Source of the DNA: Vreelandella profundi
GTDB taxonomy: Bacteria; Pseudomonadota; Gammaproteobacteria; Pseudomonadales; Halomonadaceae
Length of the DNA: 64,000 nucleotides
Assembly (NCBI RefSeq): GCF_019722725.1
Contig: NZ_CP077941.1
Location: forward strand, 2,976,001-3,040,000
Direction: 5' to 3'
Of the stretch, positions 36,008 to 45,255 are shown in pieces. Both the position numbers and the translations under genes were made by a program. Numbering within the stretch: the stretch's first letter is position 1; each line of letters begins with the position of its first letter. The notes under the pieces are model-generated. The model was not told where the DNA came from, ran no database searches, and was given only the letters and a program-made list of their open reading frames with translations.

Positions 36008-38236
36008 TTACTCTGATATAGTTTTATAACTGTATTGATAGTAACCATATCCATAGCTATTGACGGCTTTACGCTCCATTGCGTTTAGAATGGCACCTTT
36101 AACAACTACACCACCGTTTTCTAAACGGCGTGTGGTTAGCTTTATTTCTTGTAAAGTATTGAGTTCAAAACGCACCAACAGTAGCGTTGTGCCACAGTGA
36201 TGACCCACAATGACGGGATCAGTTACCGCTAGCACTGGAGGGGTATCTACAATTACTAAGTCGTACTGCTGCTCAACTTCTGCCAGCATTTGTGCAAAAC
36301 GCTCGCCCATTAACAACTCAGAGGGGTTGGGTGGAGCAATGCCACGGCTCATATAGCTTAAGCCCTCTACATTATTACTGCCGCGGACTTGGGTCTGCCA
36401 AGTACTACGGCCTGAAAGCACATCGGAAAGCCCGTTGGTACTCCCCCCCCCAAAGGCGTGATGAATATGGCCTTTGCGCATATCAGCATCAATCACCAGT
36501 ACTCGCTGCCCCGCTTGAGCACATACGGCGGCTAGATTTACCGAAATAAAGCTTTTACCAATGCCAGGGCTTGAGCCGGTAATCATCAGGCAATTATTTT
36601 TGGCTTCCAGCATCGCGAAATGCAGGCTGGTACGCAGGCCACGCAACGCTTCAATGGAAAGGTCCGCAGGGTCGCGCTCGGCCAAAATAGCCGTAGTGAT
36701 TTCGTGGCTACGCTTATCACCTTTATTTTTTACTTTACGCACAAGCTTCTGCTGGGCATCAGAGCGCGGCACTGTGGCGTACACCGGCAACCCGGCCTGT
36801 TCAATCTGTTCTGGAGTTTCAATACCACGACGAAGCAACCCCATCACGAGCACAACACCCACCGCTAGCATGCCGCCCAGTAAAGTAGCTAACACCACAA
36901 TCAGTGATTTTTTGGGCGCAATGGCGTTAGAGCTGACTAGTGCACTATCAATAATGCGCACATTGCCCACAGTACCCGCGCGGGTCATTTGTAACTCTTG
37001 GGTTTTATTCAGTACATTGACGTAAATGGCTTGCGTTACCTCAACATCGCGGGTGCGGCGCACCACTTCTTGTTGTGTTTCAGGTAGCTGGCTGACCCGC
37101 TCGTTTAAATCATTTAAATCGTTTTGAATAACGCTTTTCTGGCGCAGCAGCGCTTGATAACTAGGGTGGCTGGGCGTAAAACGCTGGGCTAATTCCGCCT
37201 CTTGGAACTTCACCTCATTCAGCCGTTCTTCAAGCTCTATATAGCGCGCAATCGCTGCTTGGGATTCGGTGTTTAAATCCACGCTATCCGCTTCTACTCG
37301 GTATTCGTTCAAGCGATTTTCTGCTTCAGAAAGCTGCGCCTTCAATTCAGGTGATTGCTCTTCTAAAAAGGCCAGGCTTTGTTCTGCTTGGGCTGACTGG
37401 CGCTCAACGTTTTGCGTTAGAAACGTTTCAGTCACCGCATCCAACGAGCGTTTAATTTCTTGCTTGTCGCCACCGGTTAGAGTTAGCCGTAACATGCCGG
37501 TACTGCTGCTACGAGTACCACCTACTTCACTGACGCTCAAACGTCCTTGCAGACGCCTAGTCGCTCCAGAATTTTGTAGCTTTGTCAGGGTGAACTCCGC
37601 CCCTGGGGCGGCGGTTAGTTCAACCACGCTTACCTTAACGCCATCATTCAAAAAGCTGCTTAATGCGCCCACTTGGCCAGCGCCTATACGCTCATCTTCC
37701 CACCAGAGCGAGTACTCACCTTCTTCACTCTCTACCTTTAAAGTAAATAGCTCACTTCTGTAGGCATCATCTACCTCTAAACGGCCGACTTGGATATGTT
37801 CATTGCCCCAAACGGCAGCATTGCCTTGCATAAAATTTGGGCGTTCAATGGCATAGCGCTGGATAAACCCGCCGATAATGGGCAGCCTGTTTGGCTCTAC
37901 GACCGTGTCTAGCCCTACGCGATCCACCACTTGCCCTAACACCATGCGCGACTGCAGGATCTGTACTTCTGCTGACGTCATTGATTCGGTTTCTTGACCT
38001 AACATGTCACCTAGGTTGGCCAACGGATTTAAAGACGCCTTCTGCTCTACCTGGACTAACGCATCACCTTGATAGACAGGCGTCGATAACAAGGCGAACA
38101 CCACCCCTAGCGCGGCAAACAGCACAGTGACGCCCGCAATCCACCATTTGTGGTCTAGCAGAAGGCCTATCAGGCGCCCTAGATCTATTTCATTATCACT
38201 GTTGGCAGGAGGCTGCGGGGTCGTTACATCACTCAT
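36008..38236 (-). CDS. wzc: Tyrosine-protein kinase / polysaccharide co-polymerase Wzc
   Basis: Inner-membrane co-polymerase and BY-kinase that controls chain length and export with Wza. The 742 residues comprise an N-terminal Wzz domain between two membrane segments (about 30-52 and 445-467) with coiled-coil. The cytoplasmic kinase has Walker A TGSSPGIGKSF, Walker A' LVIDADMR and Walker B LVIVDTPPV. A Tyr-rich tail (NSYGYGYYQYSYKTISE) is the autophosphorylation cluster dephosphorylated by Wzb. Three Gly codons at 596-598 form an uninterrupted run of nine G (36443-36451), a possible slippage site inside the kinase domain. Confidence 0.95.
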   Translation of the reverse strand: MSDVTTPQPPANSDNEIDLGRLIGLLLDHKWWIAGVTVLFAALGVVFALLSTPVYQGDALVQVEQKASLNPLANLGDMLGQETESMTSAEVQILQSRMVLGQVVDRVGLDTVVEPNRLPIIGGFIQRYAIERPNFMQGNAAVWGNEHIQVGRLEVDDAYRSELFTLKVESEEGEYSLWWEDERIGAGQVGALSSFLNDGVKVSVVELTAAPGAEFTLTKLQNSGATRRLQGRLSVSEVGGTRSSSTGMLRLTLTGGDKQEIKRSLDAVTETFLTQNVERQSAQAEQSLAFLEEQSPELKAQLSEAENRLNEYRVEADSVDLNTESQAAIARYIELEERLNEVKFQEAELAQRFTPSHPSYQALLRQKSVIQNDLNDLNERVSQLPETQQEVVRRTRDVEVTQAIYVNVLNKTQELQMTRAGTVGNVRIIDSALVSSNAIAPKKSLIVVLATLLGGMLAVGVVLVMGLLRRGIETPEQIEQAGLPVYATVPRSDAQQKLVRKVKNKGDKRSHEITTAILAERDPADLSIEALRGLRTSLHFAMLEAKNNCLMITGSSPGIGKSFISVNLAAVCAQAGQRVLVIDADMRKGHIHHAFGGGSTNGLSDVLSGRSTWQTQVRGSNNVEGLSYMSRGIAPPNPSELLMGERFAQMLAEVEQQYDLVIVDTPPVLAVTDPVIVGHHCGTTLLLVRFELNTLQEIKLTTRRLENGGVVVKGAILNAMERKAVNSYGYGYYQYSYKTISE

Positions 38237-38298
38237 TCTTTATTTACATCCACGTTTGCTAATTAGGGCTCGTTCTTTACAACCATTTAGAACAGTTT

Positions 38299-38739
38299 TC
38301 ACGCTAGCTTTTTGATCCACAGCTCAGTGGCTTGGGCCACTAGCTGGTGAACATGCTCAAAGGCTTCCAAGCTTTTTTGGTAGGGATCGGGAATATCACG
38401 CCCCTGGCCTTCTTCCAACCAATGGCCTAAGCGCATTGTTTTACCCATCACGGCCGGTGCAAGCTCAGCTACTGCCCGGCGTTGGCCGTCGCTCATGACT
38501 AATATCAAATCAGCCGCCTGAAGCATCTCAGGCGTTAGCTGCCGTGCTTTGTGGCTGCTAACGTTTAGGCCTGCCTGTTCCGCTAGCTGCCGGGCCGTGG
38601 GGTCAACGCCCTCATCCACTCTTGCGCCCAACCCCGCCGATGAAAACTCTTTGCCCGGAAGGCGCGCACGCAGCATGGCCTCTGCTACTGGGCTGCGGCA
38701 TATATTGCCAATGCATACCACTAAAATACGCTGAAACAT
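38299..38739 (-). CDS. wzb: Low-molecular-weight protein-tyrosine phosphatase Wzb
   Basis: Cytoplasmic phosphatase that removes phosphate from the Wzc tail. At 146 residues it matches Wzb/Etp. The P-loop CIGNICRS (Cx5R, about residues 10-17) and the catalytic aspartate in DIPDPYQKS (about 115-123) are present. It lies between wza and wzc as in E. coli group 1 capsule and colanic acid loci. Confidence 0.95.
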   Translation of the reverse strand: MFQRILVVCIGNICRSPVAEAMLRARLPGKEFSSAGLGARVDEGVDPTARQLAEQAGLNVSSHKARQLTPEMLQAADLILVMSDGQRRAVAELAPAVMGKTMRLGHWLEEGQGRDIPDPYQKSLEAFEHVHQLVAQATELWIKKLA

Positions 38740-38881
38740 TATTTAACACTTCCTGCTGCGTGCGCGTTACTCACTGCTAATCATGGCTTTATCTAAGCGT
38801 AATGATTATCCGCTGAGCGCTGCTTAAAGCCTGTACGGCAATGCCCAAGCCTCAAGCTATCGCCTTTATACCAGTGCTTTG

Positions 38882-40015
38882 TTACAAATCGCGTGAATCA
38901 CTAACACTTTCCCCGGCAAAACCAGGTAAGCGTATAGACGGCAACAGTTGACTAATCACACGGTTCCAACGGGCAATGGGTGCGGTGGTCACATAGACCA
39001 CGTCGTTTGGCTGCATTGAAAAGCCGCTGCCTAGCACCAGCGCTGCCGCATTGCCAATATCTAATTGGTAAACCGTAGCCAGGCGCTCGCTGCCTTGCTC
39101 ATTACCGCGAATTACAAAAATGCCGGATGGCTCAGCGGTGGCTTCATCCACCCCGCCCGCACGCGAAAGCACATCGGTCAGCGACAACCGCTCGTTACCT
39201 AGGCGCACGTTACCTGGCTTAAGAACTTGCCCCATTACCGCCACGGCCTGGTTTTCTGAACTAGGCACGTGCAGCACATCACCGTCTTGTAATAAACGGT
39301 TCTGGCTTTGATCGCCCTCACGCATCAGGCGAAATAGCGAAAGGCGTTCTTCGACTCCGTTACGAGTTAGATATATTTCATGCCAGTTGGCTTCTTCCCC
39401 AGCGCCGCCCGCTTGGCTAATCGCATCGGCCACGGTGAGAGGCACCGTGGTAACAGGCACGCTACCCGGCTGCCCAACCGCCCCACTGACTAAGACTTTT
39501 TGTGAGCGAAAGGCTGCGATATTCACATCTACCTGAGGCTCTTGAATTACACCTGCTAAGCGCTGTGACAATAAACGGCGAACTTCTTCAAGGCTCAAAC
39601 CGGCTACTTGGAGGTGGCCGGCAAACGGATAAAAAATGGTGCCGTCGTTGCGCACCTGATTACCGGCATCTTCTGCGCGGCGCTCGCTGCCCGCAGGAAT
39701 AGTTAGCTCTGGGTGGTCATAAACAATAATGGTAAGCACGTCACCGGGGCCGATTAGGTATTCCCAGGTGTCAATTGCTTGGCTTAACTCTGCTGACATT
39801 GGCGTAGCGCGGTTGCCTATACGGGGCATAGAGGCAATTAAGCCTGGGGTAATCGGCTGTACATCAACGAGGTCGTCAATAGGGGCGGCTTGGGTGTTGT
39901 AATCCATATGCCCGCCGGGCGCCAGCGCGCAGCCAGAAAGTGCAAGCACGCCGATTAAGGCGGCAGCAAAAGGTAGCCGCCGCAGAGGGCGTGCGGCAAT
40001 ACGACACTGATACAT
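38882..40015 (-). CDS. wza: Outer-membrane polysaccharide export lipoprotein Wza
   Basis: Forms the octameric outer-membrane channel for polymer export. The 377 residues start with a lipoprotein signal peptide and lipobox LSGC (Cys near residue 29). The polysaccharide export domain follows (YLIGPGDVLTIIVYDHPELT, about 87-106). SLBB domains include VLVSGAVGQPGSVPVT and VAVMGQVLKPGNVRLG. It is the first gene of the leftward locus, with its promoter in the 618-base gap shared with the divergent yjbE-type gene. Confidence 0.95.
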   Translation of the reverse strand: MYQCRIAARPLRRLPFAAALIGVLALSGCALAPGGHMDYNTQAAPIDDLVDVQPITPGLIASMPRIGNRATPMSAELSQAIDTWEYLIGPGDVLTIIVYDHPELTIPAGSERRAEDAGNQVRNDGTIFYPFAGHLQVAGLSLEEVRRLLSQRLAGVIQEPQVDVNIAAFRSQKVLVSGAVGQPGSVPVTTVPLTVADAISQAGGAGEEANWHEIYLTRNGVEERLSLFRLMREGDQSQNRLLQDGDVLHVPSSENQAVAVMGQVLKPGNVRLGNERLSLTDVLSRAGGVDEATAEPSGIFVIRGNEQGSERLATVYQLDIGNAAALVLGSGFSMQPNDVVYVTTAPIARWNRVISQLLPSIRLPGFAGESVSDSRDL

Positions 40016-40633
40016 CCGCTTTACTCAAGTGGTGGGTTATCACGACACCTGTAACACTTTTGCTAGCAGGCTTACTTGTTTGAATCGTTAACTTTTATGA
40101 GCCTGGCATCCTACCTAACTCGGCATCAATACGCTAGAAGAAATCTAACAATCATGGCTGTATGTAGCTGACTATTTTCCTGCCCATTTTTAGTACTTTT
40201 CACAGCCTAAACTATCGAGTAATTATCATCACTTAGACACTTAACTTGATACCTTTATTAAGTAGCACTATTTAATATTATCGTGTCATAAAAAAGCACC
40301 AAATGAGTCACTAATATGTCTAAATCCTAATCTATCCTATAGGCCACAGCCTGGCCGCCAGCCCTATGGTTGATGCTTTTTGTCCGCCAGCCTCGCTCTT
40401 GCGATGCAGGTGGCAGCATTTGCCACCCATTATGACTAGCTAATTGAAACGATGGTGCGGCGCGTTGATAAAAACAGATCAAAATTTTAGTTTGGGACTA
40501 TGCTTGGGATGAGTTGCGCGCTACTATTTAGGCAATATTTTGTCTTAGATTTTTACGCGCAGATTACTTTTTTGCGCTAAACATTAAGCCAATATTGTTT
40601 TGCACTTAATTCTTGCTGATAGGAGATAGCGTT
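40016..40633. promoter_or_regulatory. Divergent intergenic region between wza and yjbE-like gene
   Basis: 618 bases with no supported gene, between two divergently transcribed polysaccharide operons. They must hold the promoters of both. The left half is AT-rich (for example 40255-40300). A small hairpin GGTGGCA/TGCCACC with a five-base loop lies at 40409-40427. The length suggests binding of several regulators, but I could not identify a known regulator box or confident -35/-10 pair. Confidence 0.6.
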
Positions 40634-40936
40634 ATGATGAAGAAATCACTGGCTTTTCTAGCCATTGCCGGCATGTTAGCTTCGCCTTTGGCGCTGGCTC
40701 AAACGCCACCTACCGCTACTGGCGGCAGTACCTCTACAAGCACGCCTACCAATGCAAGCACACCCACCGCTAGCGGTGGTGTAGCGGGTGGCGGTGCAGC
40801 TACGGGTGGTTTGGCAGGCGCACTAGGTGTTAGCACAACGGTACTCGTTGTTGGTGCTGCGAGCCTTGTGGTTCTGGGTGTTGCCGTTGCCTCTGCAGAT
40901 TCAGCCGGTTCTAGTGGCACTACCGGCACGAACTGA
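40634..40936 (+). CDS. yjbE: YjbE-like small secreted protein
   Basis: First gene of a yjbEFGH-type exopolysaccharide operon. The 100-residue product has a signal peptide (MMKKSLAFLAIAGMLASPLALAQ, cut after about residue 22-23 by inspection). A low-complexity Thr/Ser/Gly/Ala region, a hydrophobic Ala/Val segment and a Ser/Gly/Thr tail follow. The composition and operon position match E. coli YjbE, whose function is unknown. The ATG at 40634 is chosen because AGGAG lies eight bases before it; a longer frame from 40613 lacks a site and would spoil the signal peptide. Confidence 0.75.
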   Translation: MMKKSLAFLAIAGMLASPLALAQTPPTATGGSTSTSTPTNASTPTASGGVAGGGAATGGLAGALGVSTTVLVVGAASLVVLGVAVASADSAGSSGTTGTN

Positions 40937-40944
40937 GGTTGCGC

Positions 40945-41679
40945 TTGAAATCTTCTATTCGGCACTTGCCTCTTTGTTGTTCTGCGTTACCCAAAAGCCG
41001 CCTAACAGCGGCTTTTGTGCGTCATGCATTGGCCCTCGCCATCGGCGGTGGCCTGTTTACCCTGAGCGGCTGTAGCGTTATTGAGAACTCACCTGCCGGC
41101 AGGGCCGTGGCACTTTTAAGCCCTAGCAGTGGCCAGGCCACCGCCGAACAGGCGGAAAGCATTGCGTTTGCTTCTCTTTCGATTACTACCTCTACTCAAC
41201 GGGGCTTAGTTGTATTAGGCGCCCAGGGCGGGGAGCAGACGCATTGGCCCATGGCAGAAAGTGGCTTTTTAAGCCTTTACCAGGGCGGGCTCTATGCGGC
41301 CGCGACCGCACAGGGGGATTTGTTAGCTACTCGCTATTCGCTCGCTAACGAAGTTAGCGCTCGCATGCCTTGGCAGCTTAATTCCCCTGCGGTCTTTAGC
41401 ATAGAACGCCATTGGGTTGATCAGGCAGGCCTTAGCCATGCCCAGCGTGCAAAGGGTCGTATGCTGTGTGGCCCTGCTGAGCAGCGCTCGCTGTTACTCA
41501 CCGCGCTTTCTCTTCAGCCTTGCCAGGCCACTTATGCTTGGGATAACGGGCAAATCACACAGGTGTTGTGGTGGAGAGACCCTGCTACGCTGCGGCTGTG
41601 GGAAGTTGAAGAGCAGGCTTGGCCCCAGGGCCCTGAGATTAGCTGGCAAGTTGCTCGGCCATGGTGGGATAGCGAATAA
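40945..41679 (+). CDS. yjbF: YjbF/GfcB family lipoprotein
   Basis: Envelope lipoprotein of the yjbEFGH operon. The signal region ends in the lipobox LSGC, followed by SVIENSPAG. The mature domain shows the family pattern, for example RGLVVLGAQGGEQTHWPMAESGF and the C-terminal WWRDPATLRLWEVEEQAWPQGPEISW. The best start is the TTG at 40945, six bases after GAGG and eight after the preceding stop codon; a TTG at 40939 is the alternative. In E. coli the operon makes an Rcs-regulated exopolysaccharide. Confidence 0.82.
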   Translation: MKSSIRHLPLCCSALPKSRLTAAFVRHALALAIGGGLFTLSGCSVIENSPAGRAVALLSPSSGQATAEQAESIAFASLSITTSTQRGLVVLGAQGGEQTHWPMAESGFLSLYQGGLYAAATAQGDLLATRYSLANEVSARMPWQLNSPAVFSIERHWVDQAGLSHAQRAKGRMLCGPAEQRSLLLTALSLQPCQATYAWDNGQITQVLWWRDPATLRLWEVEEQAWPQGPEISWQVARPWWDSE

Positions 41680-41744
41680 CAACGCTTACGTTAGCCCCCC
41701 TAAATAATCGTATTACGTTACTCGATGCCGCTAAAGCGAGAGAT

Positions 41745-42581
41745 ATGAGAATTACAACTTACCGCTCTAACTGCTGGGCGTACGTATCGTTAACTAAACG
41801 CTTGTTCACTACGGCATTACTGGCAGGCTCAGTGCTGTTAACCACAGCAGCGATTAGTCGTGCCGATACTGTTGCACCTGCGGCGCCTACGCTTGCCGAT
41901 GCCTGGCTTGAAACATTGCCGCAGCTAACGGAACCCGTTAGCTGGAGCCATGCGTATGCATTATTGGCCGCTGATCAAGAGCGCTTTCAGCAAGAGCGGC
42001 GCTACCTAGTTGAAGAGCTTAATACGCTTATTATTAGTGCACAGGCAGCTGGCAATACACTCTATCGACAAACCATCGCCGCGTGGCGAGACACGTTGCG
42101 CAGCTTAGAAGGCCAGCCGCTGCGCAGCCCTGAGCGCTTAGATTTACTGAAGCTGGGCACTAACCTGCGTGAAGCCCCGCTGCTTGACCGCGTTATTCAT
42201 TGGGGCGCTTGCGAAATACCTACCTGGGTAGAAGTTTGGGGGCTACAAGGCGTTACTCGCACCGCTTGGCAACCTGGCATGACGCTCGATACGCTCGCCC
42301 ACGGCCTCAACGCCCGCGCCTTTACGTCTATCGATTATGTGCACCTTGTTACTCCTCAGGCCGAGGTGATCCGGCGCGGCATTGCTGCCTGGAACCATGA
42401 AGATACCCCGCTTGCCCCCGGTAGCCGCATCGCGATTGAACTGCCCACTCGGCAAGGATTGATGGGGGCGCTACCGTTTCCAGGCACGACCCATGAGCTT
42501 GATATTATTAATCAGCGGCTGCCTGGCGTGCTAGCTGCGCAACTTCCTGGCGACCAGTGCACTCAATGGCAAGCTCAATAA
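41745..42581 (+). CDS. yjbG: YjbG/GfcC family capsule biosynthesis protein
   Basis: Periplasmic protein of 278 residues with a signal peptide (about residues 18-40, ending near ISRA-D). The family helical region (LLAADQERFQQERRYLVEELNTLI) and the GfcC-type C-terminal domain follow. The latter has beta-grasp-like segments resembling the Wza D2/D3 domains (WVEVWGLQGVTRTAWQPGMTLDTLAHGL). GfcC is required for assembly of the group 4 capsule, though its exact role is unresolved. Its stop overlaps the next start (TAATG). Confidence 0.82.
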   Translation: MRITTYRSNCWAYVSLTKRLFTTALLAGSVLLTTAAISRADTVAPAAPTLADAWLETLPQLTEPVSWSHAYALLAADQERFQQERRYLVEELNTLIISAQAAGNTLYRQTIAAWRDTLRSLEGQPLRSPERLDLLKLGTNLREAPLLDRVIHWGACEIPTWVEVWGLQGVTRTAWQPGMTLDTLAHGLNARAFTSIDYVHLVTPQAEVIRRGIAAWNHEDTPLAPGSRIAIELPTRQGLMGALPFPGTTHELDIINQRLPGVLAAQLPGDQCTQWQAQ

Positions 42582-44695
42582 TGTATCCCTTGGCTTTTTA
42601 CGGTTTTAATCGCGTTGGCTCTAAACGTTTGTCAGTGTGTGCGCTGTTAGCAACGACCAGTTTCTTGTCGTGCTCGGCAGCGGCTGATGGTATTGCTGGG
42701 CAGCTGGGCACGGGGCAAAGTGACTTTGGCGGCGTGGGCATTATGCAAACGCCCTCCGCGCGGATGAATCCGCTAGGCGAAATGTCGGTGAGCTTTAGCC
42801 GGACGGCCCCCTACCGGCGCTATAACGTTTTCTTCCAGCCAACCGAGTGGTTTGAAGGCGGCTTTCGCTATGTAGAGGTTGAGAACCGTCAATCGGCGCT
42901 TTTTGATCGTAACCTTGATAAAGGCTTTGATGCCAAGCTTCGCTTGTTGGATGAAACCCGCTATTGGCCTCAACTGGCCGTGGGCGCACGGGATATCGGA
43001 GGCACCACGCTATTTGGGGCTGAGTATTTAGTCGCCAGTAAGCGTTGGTATGACCTGGATTTCACGGCAGGCTTTGGTTGGGGCTACTTAGGCAACGCGA
43101 GTGATATCGACTCGCCGCTAGGCTGGCTGGCTGACCGCTTTGATGACCGCTCAGAAAGCAGCGGCGCAGGTGGCGGCGAGCTTAATACAGGCCAGTTTTT
43201 TGCTGGCCCTGCCGCTTTTTTCGGCGGCATCGAGTACCAAACCCCTTGGAACCCGCTAATACTGCAGTTGGAATATGAAGGGAATAACTATTCCGATGAG
43301 CCACAGGGTAACAATCAGGCGCAAGACAGCCGCTTTAACGCCGGGGCGCGCTTAGCCATTAGTGATAATGCTGAGCTGCACGCCGGCTGGCAGCGCGGTA
43401 ATACGGCCATGGCCGGTATAACGTTTAACCTGAACTTGGCAGGGCTTAGCCAAGTCAAAAATGACCCGCGCCCGCTGCCGTTAGGGGCTGAGCCTCAGGC
43501 GGATTGGGCGACGGTCAGCCAAGTGCTAAACGACAATGCGGGCATGCAGGTAGAACGCATTTCTCGGCGTGGCGATAGCATTACGGTGACAGCGCAGCCG
43601 GAGCAGTTTCGATCATTGGCCCAAAGCGAGGGCCGCGCTAACCGTATTTTGCATGCCCAGGCCGACAACAGCATCGATTCTTTCCGGTTTGATTGGCAAG
43701 AGCGAGGGCTACCGCTGCGCGAAAGCGTGCATAACCGTGAGCAGTTTGCTCAGGCGGCCACCTCTGCTGACCTGGAATACGCCTACCGCTACGGCATTTA
43801 TGCCCAGGCAAGTCTGGGCAATAGTGCAGGTGAAACTCTTTACGAAGCCCCCGCTCAACGCTTTAGCTGGCAGCTAGGCCCACAGATCGACCAAAACTTT
43901 GGCGGCCCTGACGGCTATCTTTATCGCCTAAAGGCAGTGCTCAGCGGGGAATATCAAACGGACCCCAACGGTTGGTTTTCAGGTAGCTTAGCGTGGACGC
44001 TGCTAGACAACTTAGATAACTACGAATACATCGCGGATTCTAACCTGCCGCGGGTGCGCACCTTTATTGGCGACTACCTGACGGAATCCTCGCTGGGTAT
44101 TGAGCATTTGCAGTACACCCGCACTGCGAAGCTAAGCGACAATGTATATGCCATGGGCTATGGCGGCTTGTTGGAAATGATGTACGCCGGCGTGGGCTCG
44201 GAGGTTCTCTATCGGCCGTTTGATGCGCCCTGGGCGTTCGGTGCCGACGTTAACTGGGTTCGCCAGCGCGAGTTTGAGCAACGCTTTGAATTACGTGATT
44301 ACAGCACCTGGACCGGCCATTTTAATGCGTATTTAGAAACCGGTATTGAAGATGTGCTGGCCAAGGTGAGCGTGGGCCGCTATTTAGCCGGTGATTTTGG
44401 GGCAACGTTAGACTTTTCCCGCGAGTTTGACTCAGGCGTGCGCATTGGCGCCTGGGGAACTTGGACCGATGCAGGCGATGACTTTGGTGAGGGTAACTTC
44501 GACAAGGGCTTATACCTAGCCATGCCGCTAGATGCCTTTTTCACCTTCTCAAGCAGAGAACGCGCAACAATACGCTGGCAGCCGCTTACACGCGATGGCG
44601 GCGCACGCTTGAACCGACAGTACGAGCTTTACGATTTAACCCAAGAGCGGGATATGGGTAATTATTGGAAAGACTACGATCGCATGTGGCGCTAA
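42581..44695 (+). CDS. yjbH: YjbH/GfcD family outer-membrane beta-barrel protein
   Basis: Large predicted outer-membrane barrel of about 704 residues, thought to secrete the polysaccharide made under this operon. A signal peptide is followed by DFGGVGIMQTPSARMNPLGEMSVSFSRTAPYRRYNVFFQPTEW-type sequence, the YjbH hallmark. Alternating beta-strand patterns run to the C-terminus. The ATG at 42581 is chosen because it overlaps the yjbG stop and leaves a normal signal peptide; GTG 42557 and ATG 42566 are in frame. The 125-base gap after it carries repeats noted separately. Confidence 0.85.
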   Translation: MYPLAFYGFNRVGSKRLSVCALLATTSFLSCSAAADGIAGQLGTGQSDFGGVGIMQTPSARMNPLGEMSVSFSRTAPYRRYNVFFQPTEWFEGGFRYVEVENRQSALFDRNLDKGFDAKLRLLDETRYWPQLAVGARDIGGTTLFGAEYLVASKRWYDLDFTAGFGWGYLGNASDIDSPLGWLADRFDDRSESSGAGGGELNTGQFFAGPAAFFGGIEYQTPWNPLILQLEYEGNNYSDEPQGNNQAQDSRFNAGARLAISDNAELHAGWQRGNTAMAGITFNLNLAGLSQVKNDPRPLPLGAEPQADWATVSQVLNDNAGMQVERISRRGDSITVTAQPEQFRSLAQSEGRANRILHAQADNSIDSFRFDWQERGLPLRESVHNREQFAQAATSADLEYAYRYGIYAQASLGNSAGETLYEAPAQRFSWQLGPQIDQNFGGPDGYLYRLKAVLSGEYQTDPNGWFSGSLAWTLLDNLDNYEYIADSNLPRVRTFIGDYLTESSLGIEHLQYTRTAKLSDNVYAMGYGGLLEMMYAGVGSEVLYRPFDAPWAFGADVNWVRQREFEQRFELRDYSTWTGHFNAYLETGIEDVLAKVSVGRYLAGDFGATLDFSREFDSGVRIGAWGTWTDAGDDFGEGNFDKGLYLAMPLDAFFTFSSRERATIRWQPLTRDGGARLNRQYELYDLTQERDMGNYWKDYDRMWR

Positions 44696-44742
44696 CAAGC
44701 GTGTCGGCAGCATCGATCACATTATAGACATTGATCCAATCT

Positions 44743-44776
44743 AGACCTAGGCCAGACCTAGACCTTAGTCTATAAT
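44743..44776 (+). promoter_or_regulatory. Direct repeats and -10-like box upstream of 44821 gene
   Basis: AGACCTAG occurs at 44743-44750 and again at 44754-44761, an 11-base period (one helical turn). It is followed ten bases later by a perfect TATAAT (44771-44776), 45 bases before the ATG at 44821. There is no good -35 box at the normal distance, so the repeats could bind an activator. This is inference from spacing only. Confidence 0.45.
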
Positions 44777-44820
44777 GCGCTGCACAAGCCCACCTTGGGC
44801 TGATTGCAGGAGAACATACG

Positions 44821-45153
44821 ATGTCTACATTACTTATGCCTGCCGAGCTAATAAAAGCGCCTGCGCGCCTTGCGCATGTACAGCGCAGCCTTCGCCAGTG
44901 TTTATCGATTGCCGCCGAGCTGCTTTATGACCATGGCCATGTGCTAGAAACCATTACCCTGCCCCAGCGCGGTTTAACCCGCCGCGAGCTGCTAGCACTA
45001 AGCGCCACAGCCCCTAGCTGGGCAACCTGCCAAGAGGTGATGGAAACCAGCGAAGCCGCCACGTTTAACGAGCATGGCCGCTTTGTACTGACCCACCTAG
45101 GCCGTGAGCTGATGTTTGATATGTTTGGACAAGGCGCCGCTGACTGCGCCTAG
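44821..45153 (+). CDS. Hypothetical protein, 110 residues
   Basis: I do not recognise a family. The product is a small, mixed helical protein without signal peptide or membrane segment. It contains QRSLRQCLSIAAELLYDHGHVLETITLPQRGLTRRELLALSA, which suggests two amphipathic helices, and ends HGRFVLTHLGRELMFDMFGQGAADCA. A Shine-Dalgarno AGGAG lies seven bases before the ATG, and a strong terminator follows at 45211. Both support a real, independently transcribed gene. Confidence 0.7.
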   Translation: MSTLLMPAELIKAPARLAHVQRSLRQCLSIAAELLYDHGHVLETITLPQRGLTRRELLALSATAPSWATCQEVMETSEAATFNEHGRFVLTHLGRELMFDMFGQGAADCA

Positions 45154-45210
45154 CAGCTCGCGGATAGAAATCCCTAAACACAGTCACAGAAATACTTAAA
45201 CGCAGCGCAT

Positions 45211-45246
45211 AAAAAAGCCCGCCGTATAAAACCGGCGGGCTTTTTT
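45211..45246. terminator. Bidirectional intrinsic terminator
   Basis: The stem GCCCGCCG/CGGCGGGC with a seven- to eight-base loop is flanked by six A on the left and six T on the right. It terminates the rightward 44821 gene and the leftward 24-codon gene that ends at 45256. Confidence 0.9.
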
Positions 45247-45255
45247 GTCATGGTG

